Shown one piece after another: positions 1 through 4,918 of a stretch of DNA of 7,822 nt. This DNA is from Elusimicrobiota bacterium (GTDB lineage: Bacteria; Elusimicrobiota; Elusimicrobia; UBA1565; UBA9628), in contig JAHFCD010000083.1 of NCBI GenBank assembly GCA_023249695.1, positions 1 to 7,822 of the forward strand, read 5' to 3'. Made by a program: the position numbers and the translations under genes. Each line of letters begins with the position of its first letter. Within the stretch, counting starts at the first letter, position 1. The notes under the pieces are model-generated. The model searched no databases, was not told the DNA's origin, and saw only the letters and a program-made list of their open reading frames with translations.

Positions 1-911
1 TAGTCGAGCGGTGAAAAGCCCTTTTCCTTCAGGTCGGCGAGCGTCACGAAGCCGCCGGAGGACTTGGCCATCTTCGCGTTGTTCATCAGCAGAAACTCGG
101 CATGCATCCAGACCTTGGCGAAGGGCTTGCCGGTGGCGCCCTCGGATTGGGCGATCTCGTTGGTATGGTGGACGGGCACGTGGTCGATGCCGCCGCAGTG
201 GATGTCGAGCGTCTCACCGAGGAAGCGCATGGCCATGGCCGAGCACTCGAGGTGCCAGCCGGGGAAGCCGGTGCCCCAGGGAGAGGGCCATTCCATCTGG
301 CGCGTGGTCCCTTTCGGCGAGAACTTCCACAGCGCGAAATCGGTCATGCGGCGCTTCTCGGGGTTGGCCTCGACGCGCGCGCCGGACTTCAGGCCCTCGA
401 GGTGCTCCTTCGTCATCAGCTTGCCGTAATCGGGAAGCTTGGCCGTGTCGAAGTACAGGCCGTCGGCGGTTTGATAGACGAAGCCCTTGGCCTCGAGCGC
501 CTGAATCAGGGCGATCTGCTCGGGGATGTGATCGGTCGCCTTGCACAAAACGTCCGCGGGCAGGAGCTTGAGCTCCCGGCAGTCGGCCAGGAACGCCTCG
601 GTGTAGAACTTGGCGATGTCCCAGGCGCTCTTGCCCTCGCGGGCGGCGCCGACCTCCATCTTGTCCTCGCCCTCGTCGCCCTGGCTCGTCAGGTGGCCGA
701 CGTCGGTGATGTTCATCACCCGGCTGGGCGCGTAGCCGACCAGCCGGAGCGTGCGCACCAGTATGTCCTCGAAGATGTAGGTGCGGTAGTTGCCCACGTG
801 CTGATAGTTGTACACCGTGGGCCCGCAGGTATAGAGGGAGACCTTCGGCGCCGCGGCGGGCGCGAAGTCGTCCTTGGTCCGGGTCAGGCTGTTGTAGAGA
901 CGCAGGGCCAT
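1..911 (-). CDS. cysS: Cysteinyl-tRNA synthetase, N-terminal 303 codons (partial, runs off left edge)
   Basis: Class I aminoacyl-tRNA synthetase that charges tRNA-Cys with cysteine in the cytoplasm. Translating the minus strand from ATG 911-909 gives MALRLYNSL, then [17 protein letters not shown], which carries the HIGH-type ATP motif (H38-V-G-N41) and the first zinc ligand C29. The other expected zinc ligands fall at C223 (GWHLECSAM), H248 and E252 ([11 protein letters not shown]), with the same 25- and 4-residue spacing as in E. coli CysRS. The second ATP signature is K280-M-A-K-S284, a KMAKS form of KMSKS. The frame stays open to base 1, so roughly the last third (anticodon-binding region) lies outside the window; the family is usually about 460 residues. 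No Shine-Dalgarno is visible before the ATG. A TAGAAT hexamer lies 6 bases upstream. The gene sits 49 bases downstream of the ClC gene on the same strand, so cotranscription is possible. Identification is firm. Confidence 0.97.
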   Translation of the reverse strand, partial: MALRLYNSLTRTKDDFAPAAAPKVSLYTCGPTVYNYQHVGNYRTYIFEDILVRTLRLVGYAPSRVMNITDVGHLTSQGDEGEDKMEVGAAREGKSAWDIAKFYTEAFLADCRELKLLPADVLCKATDHIPEQIALIQALEAKGFVYQTADGLYFDTAKLPDYGKLMTKEHLEGLKSGARVEANPEKRRMTDFALWKFSPKGTTRQMEWPSPWGTGFPGWHLECSAMAMRFLGETLDIHCGGIDHVPVHHTNEIAQSEGATGKPFAKVWMHAEFLLMNNAKMAKSSGGFVTLADLKEKGFSPLD

Positions 912-917
912 GGGGCT

Positions 918-923
918 ATTCTA
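918..923 (-). promoter_or_regulatory. TAGAAT, -10-like hexamer just upstream of cysS
   Basis: On the minus strand TAGAAT (5 of 6 matches to TATAAT) ends 6 bases before the cysS ATG, where a ribosome-binding site would normally sit; no AGGAGG-like sequence is present. No good -35 lies 17 bases further upstream, because that stretch is the GC-rich hairpin following the ClC gene. If used, it would give an almost leaderless cysS transcript. Chance occurrence is possible. Confidence 0.3.
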
Positions 924-939
924 GGAAATCCCGGGCCCC

Positions 940-960
940 CCGGCGCGCGGGACGCGCCGG
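940..960 (-). terminator. GC-rich hairpin directly after the ClC stop codon
   Basis: Perfect 8-bp inverted repeat (CCGGCGCG at 940-947, CGCGCCGG at 953-960) with a 5-base loop. It abuts the ClC stop codon (TGA, 963-961 on the minus strand) and lies before cysS. It has the position of an intrinsic terminator or attenuator, but on the minus strand it is followed by a G/C-rich run rather than a T tract. It may instead be a weak terminator or an mRNA-stabilising 3' stem. Confidence 0.35.
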
Positions 961-2265
961 TCAGGCGGGGGTCTCCGCGCCGAGCAGGTGCGCGTAGTTC
1001 TTCGACAGCGTGTGATACAGGTGCTCCGCGCCGAGGATCCTGGCCATCATGAAGCCGACCAGGGCCCCGAGCATGATCGGAAGCAGCATCTGATGGTGGC
1101 CGGTCATCTCGAAGATGATGACGAAGGAGGTGATCGGCGCCTGGATGGTCCCCGCCAGGAACGCCGCCATCCCGACGAGGGCGCAGCTCGCGACGGGGGC
1201 CCCGAGGAGACGGCCGACATCGGCGCCGATCGCCGCGCCGATCGAGAGGCACGGGGCGAAGATGCCGCCCGCCAGGCCCGCCCAGTAGGTCAGCAAGGTG
1301 GCCGCCATCTTCGCCGCGGGGAACTGCCAGGCCCACGCGCCGAACTCCCCGCGCACGAGGGTCTGCGCGGCCTCGTTGCCGGGGCCGAGCACGTCGGCCG
1401 GCGACGCCCAGGCGACGACGAGCAGGCCCAGCCCGAACAGCGCGGGCACGGCGTAGCGGAAGCGGCGGTGGGCCCCGGCGAGCGCGCGCTGGCCGCCCAG
1501 GATCGACGTCGAGAAGAACGCGCCGAGCACCCCTCCGGCCGCCCCGATCAGGAGGATGGCCGGCAGGAGCAGCGGCGGCGGCTCGGAGAGCCGGCCGAAA
1601 TACCCGTATTCCCCGGTCAGGGACTTCGCCGTGATCGCCGCGAAGATGATGGAGATGATGACGTAGTCCTTGATGCTCCCGAAGGATTCGGCCGTCAGCT
1701 CCTCGATGGCGAAGGTGACGCCGGCCAGGGGCGTGTTGAAGGCGGCCGCGATGCCCGCCGCGCCTCCGGCGATCACCGCCGAGCGCAACTCGACCTTGAA
1801 GGGCGTGAAGCGGCGCACGAGCAGGATGACGCCGAGGAAGATGCAGGCGGCGACGTGCACGGTCGGGCCCTCGCGCCCGGTCGAGGCCCCCGCCCACAGG
1901 CCGAGGTAGAGGGCGATGACCTTGACGACGAGCGTCGTCATCGACGTCAGCGGGGCCAGACGCTCCTCCGTCTCGGGGGCGAGATGCCGCGCGGCGTAGG
2001 CGGCCTGCGGGATGCCGGTCCCCGCCGCGCTCGGGGCGAAGCGGCGGATCAGCTCCACGGAGAGGACGAACAGGGCGGGGGTCGCGAGCCAGCGCCAGGG
2101 CCCGGAGATCCGGTGATCGAACACCCACTCGAAACCCCACATGAACCAGACGCAGGCGGCGCCGGTCAGCCCGGCCGCCGCGATGAAGGCGAGCAGCAGG
2201 AACCCGTAGCGGTGCTCGAGGATCACCCGGGACAGAGACTTCAGCGACTCCGCCGTTTTTCTCAT
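961..2265 (-). CDS. ClC-family chloride channel / H+/Cl- antiporter
   Basis: 434-residue polytopic inner-membrane protein of the voltage-gated chloride channel (ClC) family, which moves chloride, often in exchange for protons, for acid resistance or ion balance. The family anion-pathway signatures appear in order: GTGIP (82-86, with Thr for the usual Ser of GSGIP), GREGP (130-134) with the gating glutamate E132, an IEE motif at 187-189 whose E189 matches the internal proton glutamate of E. coli ClC-ec1, GGIFAP (333-338), and the chloride-coordinating tyrosine Y417 near the C terminus. Both glutamates and the tyrosine point to an antiporter rather than a pure channel or the fluoride-specific (CLC-F) branch; this is inference. 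There is no C-terminal CBS pair, so it is the short form. The ATG at 2265 gives a full N-terminal helix. Upstream there is no clear Shine-Dalgarno. The gene follows the OtsB-like remnant by 12 bases and precedes cysS on the same strand. Confidence 0.95.
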   Translation of the reverse strand: MRKTAESLKSLSRVILEHRYGFLLLAFIAAAGLTGAACVWFMWGFEWVFDHRISGPWRWLATPALFVLSVELIRRFAPSAAGTGIPQAAYAARHLAPETEERLAPLTSMTTLVVKVIALYLGLWAGASTGREGPTVHVAACIFLGVILLVRRFTPFKVELRSAVIAGGAAGIAAAFNTPLAGVTFAIEELTAESFGSIKDYVIISIIFAAITAKSLTGEYGYFGRLSEPPPLLLPAILLIGAAGGVLGAFFSTSILGGQRALAGAHRRFRYAVPALFGLGLLVVAWASPADVLGPGNEAAQTLVRGEFGAWAWQFPAAKMAATLLTYWAGLAGGIFAPCLSIGAAIGADVGRLLGAPVASCALVGMAAFLAGTIQAPITSFVIIFEMTGHHQMLLPIMLGALVGFMMARILGAEHLYHTLSKNYAHLLGAETPA

Positions 2266-2271
2266 GGTCTC

Positions 2272-2300
2272 ATCTTATCAAGACCGGGACGCCGCGTACA
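2272..2300 (-). promoter_or_regulatory. Possible promoter for the ClC gene (TGTACG-N17-TAAGAT)
   Basis: On the minus strand TAAGAT (4 of 6 to the -10 consensus, 2277-2272) lies 6 bases before the ClC ATG, and TGTACG (3 of 6 to the -35 consensus, 2300-2295) lies 17 bases further upstream, inside the end of the OtsB-like remnant. It is weak, but its placement matches the other -10-like hexamers found close to starts in this window. Confidence 0.25.
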
Positions 2301-2454
2301 TTCCGCCGAGGACGAGCGCGCGCGTTCCCGGCGCGCGCCCGAGGCGCGCGAGCAAAGCGCGGCGCGCGGCGCTCAGGCGGACCGCGGACGGATCGCGCTT
2401 GAGCGCCGCCAGGGTCCCGTCGAAGTCGAGCGCGACGAGCCGCCGCCCGCTCAT
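2278..2454 (-). pseudogene. Trehalose-6-phosphate phosphatase (OtsB)-like fragment
   Basis: 58-codon frame beginning MSGRRLVALDFDGTL. DFDGT (residues 10-14) is HAD motif I, which carries the nucleophile Asp. The following pattern (a DP at 21-22, then RLS..RRALLARL and PGTRALVLG) matches the start of OtsB-type phosphatases, which remove phosphate from trehalose 6-phosphate. In that family the strand 'VxVxSGR' would follow; here the frame reads LVLGGMYAASRS and stops, so the cap domain and HAD motifs II-IV are absent (the family is usually 230-270 residues). It should be inactive. Its ATG overlaps the stop of the upstream TreS-like remnant (ATGA, 2454-2451), so the two were probably a coupled trehalose operon. 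The break lies around 2295-2307. Assignment to OtsB rather than another HAD phosphatase rests on the N-terminal pattern and the TreS neighbour. Confidence 0.6.
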
Positions 2455-2918
2455 GCCGTTTCCAGGGCGAACCAGCAGAAGCCGCGCGGTCCGAGCGTCA
2501 GCGGCCAACGCCCGGCGTTGGCCTCGGGCTGGTGCGAATAGAAGCGGTGCCCGAACCAGGCCTTGGCCTCCTCGTCCCACGCCCAGTTCGACTCCTCGAA
2601 ATCCTTGAAGATGACGCGCGCGCCGGCGTAGCGCTTGGCATCAACGCTCCAGACATACCAGGCTCGGTCCGGGTGTCCGGGCGGCGCGCTTCGGGCGCGT
2701 TGGAACCAGGGGTGGCGGTCCGAGGTGTGGTTGAGCACGAGCTCGGTGATCACGCGCAGGCCGCGCTCGTGCGCCGCCGCGACGAACGCCTTGAAGTCGT
2801 CGAGCTTGGCCGTCAGGCCGGGCAGGTCGCCGAAGCCGTCGCCGTTGGAGTCATGGAACGAGCGGACGCGCAGCTCATAGATGATCGCGTCCTTATACCA
2901 ATCGGTCCGTTCCTTCAT
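2451..2918 (-). pseudogene. Trehalose synthase (TreS, GH13)-like remnant with two internal in-frame deletions
   Basis: 155-codon frame starting at ATG 2918-2916. The N terminus (WYKDAIIYELRVRSF, then DSNGDGFGD and GLTAKLD) is that of trehalose synthase, the GH13 enzyme that interconverts maltose and trehalose. After residue 40 the text jumps directly to DFKAFVAAAHERGLRVITE and the GH13 region I equivalent LVLNHTSDRHPWFQ (61-73). In TreS about 40 residues of the barrel (the GVTALWLLPFY... stretch) normally lie between. It then continues as expected (VIFKDFEESNWAWD, HRFYSHQP to residue 131) and jumps again to a C-terminal amylase-type ending (WPLTLGPRGFCWFALE, 138-153). The segment carrying the catalytic Asp and Glu is missing; TreS is usually about 550 residues or more. 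Reading frame is kept across both joins. The product cannot be a working TreS. Starts further upstream in the same frame would run antisense through the slipin fragment and are not credible. Confidence 0.75.
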
Positions 2919-2928
2919 CTTGAGCACA

Positions 2929-2934
2929 AGTATA
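2929..2934 (-). promoter_or_regulatory. TATACT -10-like hexamer before the TreS-like remnant
   Basis: TATACT (5 of 6 to TATAAT) on the minus strand ends 10 bases before the TreS-like ATG at 2918. That would put transcription start about 4 bases from the start codon. No strong -35 element is seen at the standard distance. There is no convincing Shine-Dalgarno in the gap. It is probably the original promoter of the degraded trehalose operon. Confidence 0.35.
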
Positions 2935-2991
2935 GCCCGGCGAAGGACGCGGACGCCAGCGGCCGCCGGAGAGCGGCCCGCCCCTAAAGAC

Positions 2992-3231
2992 AAAGAGGCG
3001 GAGCGGGGGCGGCGCGCCAAGGTGATCATCGCCGAAGGCGAGATGCAGGCGTCCAAAAAGCTGGCCGAGGCGGCGGGCATACTCAGCGCCCAGCCTTCGG
3101 GCATGCAGCTGCGCTTCCTGCAGACCGCCCAGACCTTGGGCGGAGAGAAGAACACGACCCTCTTCTTCCCGCTGCCGATGGATCTGATACAGGCCGTCAT
3201 GAAGAAGATCGGGCCGGAACCCACGGCTTAG
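2992..3231 (+). pseudogene. Slipin/stomatin (SPFH, band 7) C-terminal fragment
   Basis: The frame reads KEAERGRRAKVIIAEGEMQ, then ASKKLAEAAGILSAQP, MQLRFLQTAQ, GEKNTTLFFPLPMDLI and stops at TAG 3229-3231. This is the conserved C-terminal helix and tail of slipins, membrane-anchored SPFH proteins that oligomerise in lipid microdomains and often pair with NfeD proteases. Only about 79 of the usual 250 or so residues are present. The N-terminal membrane hairpin and the whole SPFH domain are absent, and the sequence upstream runs into the 5' side of the divergent TreS-like remnant. In-frame internal starts exist (GTG 3022, ATG 3043), but neither has a ribosome-binding site. It is most likely a truncated pseudogene whose 5' part was deleted, or an assembly join near 2985-2995. 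Confidence 0.75.
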
Positions 3232-3258
3232 CGTGCCGAAAATATCGCAATTCCTTCG

Positions 3259-3288
3259 TTGGCGGCCCTCGACATTATCGGCTACACT
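3259..3288 (+). promoter_or_regulatory. Possible sigma-70-type promoter (TTGGCG-N18-TACACT)
   Basis: TTGGCG at 3259-3264 (4 of 6 to TTGACA) and TACACT at 3283-3288 (4 of 6 to TATAAT) are 18 bases apart. The predicted transcription start is about 3295, only about 5 bases before the ATG at 3300 of the small exported protein, and no Shine-Dalgarno is visible in between. It fits a near-leaderless transcript. Confidence 0.4.
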
Positions 3289-3299
3289 GTCATCAGATC

Positions 3300-3692
3300 A
3301 TGAACAGAGGAACAGCCAGGACCTTTTTGCGGAGCATCCTTCCGCTGTCCCTGTTCGTGCTGGGGTGCTTCCCCTCCCGCGGGCTTTACTTCCTGCTCCA
3401 TCCGGCGAGCGCCGCGGGGCGCTATCACGCGTCTCAGCCGGTCCTCAACGCCCCCTCGAATCCGATTCCGAGATGGAAGGCCGCGAAGGTGCCGCTGCCG
3501 GCGCGTCTCACCCGGGTGCCCCGGTCTCTCAAGCAAACCCCGTTCGTCCCGGCGCCGACCCTCGGCGCGGCGTTCGTCCAGATTCCGGCTAAGCCCGCCT
3601 ACCTGATCGTTTCCATCGCGCCGGACCTCTTCCTTCCCCAGAGGCCTCCCGCCTCCCCGCCTCCCAGCCGCGCCCCGCCCGCCGCCGTCTAG
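3300..3692 (+). CDS. Hypothetical exported proline-rich small protein
   Basis: 130-residue protein of no family I recognise. The N terminus is MNRGTARTFLRSI (positively charged), followed by the hydrophobic LPLSLFVLGC (14-23). The VLGC at 20-23 is a weak lipobox, so it could be a lipoprotein with C23 as the lipidated residue, or a simple signal-peptide or anchor protein. The rest is rich in Pro, Ala and Arg, with a hydrophobic patch (AYLIVSIAPDLFL) near 99-111 and a proline-rich tail (QRPPASPPPSRAPP). Support for a real gene is the membrane-targeting start, the promoter-like sequence just upstream and its position in an otherwise empty gap. Against it, high GC creates many open frames and there is no Shine-Dalgarno. 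It ends 110 bases before the next gene. Confidence 0.5.
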   Translation: MNRGTARTFLRSILPLSLFVLGCFPSRGLYFLLHPASAAGRYHASQPVLNAPSNPIPRWKAAKVPLPARLTRVPRSLKQTPFVPAPTLGAAFVQIPAKPAYLIVSIAPDLFLPQRPPASPPPSRAPPAAV

Positions 3693-3739
3693 CGGCAAAA
3701 CGACGTCCTCCCTGCCGCTCCCCCACGCGCCGCATCACG

Positions 3740-3770
3740 CCCGGTCATAGTCCATTCCCATTTGACCGGG
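3740..3770. promoter_or_regulatory. Inverted repeat CCCGGTCA-N15-TGACCGGG upstream of the secreted-protein operon
   Basis: Perfect 8-bp arms at 3740-3747 and 3763-3770, with two more possible pairs outside (one G-U). The spacer is 15 bases and A/T-richer than its surroundings. It lies 32 bases before the ATG at 3803. It could be an operator for a dimeric regulator, a stem-loop in the 5' leader, or a terminator-like stem for the upstream gene (no T tract follows). Which one cannot be decided from sequence. Confidence 0.4.
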
Positions 3771-3802
3771 TGAATGCATCCCAAACGCCGTACAGGATAC
3801 CC

Positions 3803-4918
3803 ATGAAACGCCTGCTGCCCATCCTCCTTCTGCTCGCCGCCGCCCTTCCCGCCGCCGCCGTCATGCTGCCCCTGCGCATCCCGTTCCAGGGCAAGCTGAT
3901 CAACCCCGCCGGCAACAACCCGAAGAACGGCGACATCGTGATGACTTTCCGGATTTACGCCGCGCCGACCGGGGGCGCGGCGCTCTACACCGAGCCGATG
4001 ACGGTCCCGGTCTCCAACGGCGTCTTCGCCGTGCAAATCGGCACGAGCGCGCTGCTCGATGCCGATCTTTTTTCCGGCGCGTCGGCCTATCTGGGAGTGA
4101 CCGTCGCCGGCGACGGGGACGGCGAGATGCTTCCCCGCCAGCCGCTGACGATGAGCCCGTACGCCTTCACCTCGATGCAGCTCGTCAACCACGGCGACAT
4201 CCGGGTCAATTCGGGCCTCACCTACTCGACCTTCACCGCGGCCGGCAACCTGACCCTGCCGTACGGCATCGTCGCCGGGACCGCCACGTACGCGACCGTC
4301 AGCTCGACCGGAGTCGGCACCTTCGGCATCACCACGAGCTCGGGCATCAGCATGGGGGGCGGCACGCTGAAAATAGCGGCCGACAGCACGGGCATCGACG
4401 CGACGGGCACCGGCATCACCGCCGCGACGGGCACGTTCACGAGCTCGGTGACCGCGAAGCAATTCTTCGGCATCGGGGCGAGCACGGTCGCCGTGAAGGC
4501 CGCCAACGAGGACGTGCTCTCGAGCATCGTCCTCCAGGACGACAACGAGCTGGCGATCCCGATCGGCGCCAACGAGACCTACAGCGTTTACGGGCTGATC
4601 ATCGCCTCCTCGACCGTGGCCACCAACGACATCCGGATCGGCTTCACCGTGCCGGCCGGGGCGGCGATGAACGTCGGCTGGATGGGCAACAACGGCACCT
4701 TGGCCACCGTGAACAACGGCATGCTGCGCAATTCCGGGGCCTCCAGCCCCCTGATCTCCATCGGCGCGAACATCATCAACCCGATCTTCATCACCGGCAC
4801 GGTCGTCAACGGAGGCACCGCGGGATTCCTCAAGCTCCAATGGGCGCAGTTCGCCAGCATCGCGACGAACACGACGGTGACCGCGGGATCGTATCTTGGC
4901 GCCGCTCGCGTCAAATAA
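3803..4918 (+). CDS. Secreted fibre-like protein with N-terminal FQGKL/SPYAF domain
   Basis: 371-residue protein. ATG 3803 is preferred because AGGA (3794-3797) lies 5 bases upstream and a textbook signal peptide follows (MKRLLPILLLLAAALPAAA, cleavage near residue 19). A GTG at 3770 in frame would add 11 residues in front of it. Residues about 27-122 (PFQGKLINPAG, MTFRIY, NGVFAVQIG, LFSGASAYLGVTV, MLPRQPLTMSPYAF) form a beta-rich domain seen at the start of many secreted bacterial proteins. Residues 130-230 are a Gly/Thr/Ser-rich low-complexity beta stretch resembling a fibre shaft. Residues 232-371 (LQDDNELAIPIGANETY ... QFASIATNTTVTAGSYL) resemble a jelly-roll head like those of phage-tail-fibre-type proteins. 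The fibre interpretation is inference; no enzyme motif is visible. The gene ends inside the start of the next one, suggesting translational coupling and a joint role at the cell surface. Confidence 0.85.
   Translation: MKRLLPILLLLAAALPAAAVMLPLRIPFQGKLINPAGNNPKNGDIVMTFRIYAAPTGGAALYTEPMTVPVSNGVFAVQIGTSALLDADLFSGASAYLGVTVAGDGDGEMLPRQPLTMSPYAFTSMQLVNHGDIRVNSGLTYSTFTAAGNLTLPYGIVAGTATYATVSSTGVGTFGITTSSGISMGGGTLKIAADSTGIDATGTGITAATGTFTSSVTAKQFFGIGASTVAVKAANEDVLSSIVLQDDNELAIPIGANETYSVYGLIIASSTVATNDIRIGFTVPAGAAMNVGWMGNNGTLATVNNGMLRNSGASSPLISIGANIINPIFITGTVVNGGTAGFLKLQWAQFASIATNTTVTAGSYLGAARVK

Noticed and set aside
71..85. KMAKS in place of KMSKS in cysS as a sign of an unusual enzyme
   Set aside because: Ala at the third position is a tolerated variant in class I synthetases and every other key residue is present.
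11..1052. Plus-strand open frames across the cysS region
   Set aside because: The minus strand reads as CysRS with all zinc ligands and ATP motifs; the plus frames are antisense.
884..2541. Long open frames overlapping the ClC gene (minus 884-2140, plus 988-2541)
   Set aside because: They lie in other frames over a gene with clear ClC motifs and are very rich in Arg, Gly, Asp and Pro, as expected for shadows in high-GC DNA.
2961..2978. GGCCGC/GCGGCC inverted repeat near the slipin breakpoint as a recombination site
   Set aside because: Six-bp GC-only arms are expected often by chance in this composition, and there is no second copy or direct repeat to support it.
2919..3224. An N-terminal extension of the TreS-like frame starting at 3224
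   Set aside because: The added 102 residues are antisense to the slipin tail; the TreS-type start MKERTDWYKDA at 2918 fits the family.
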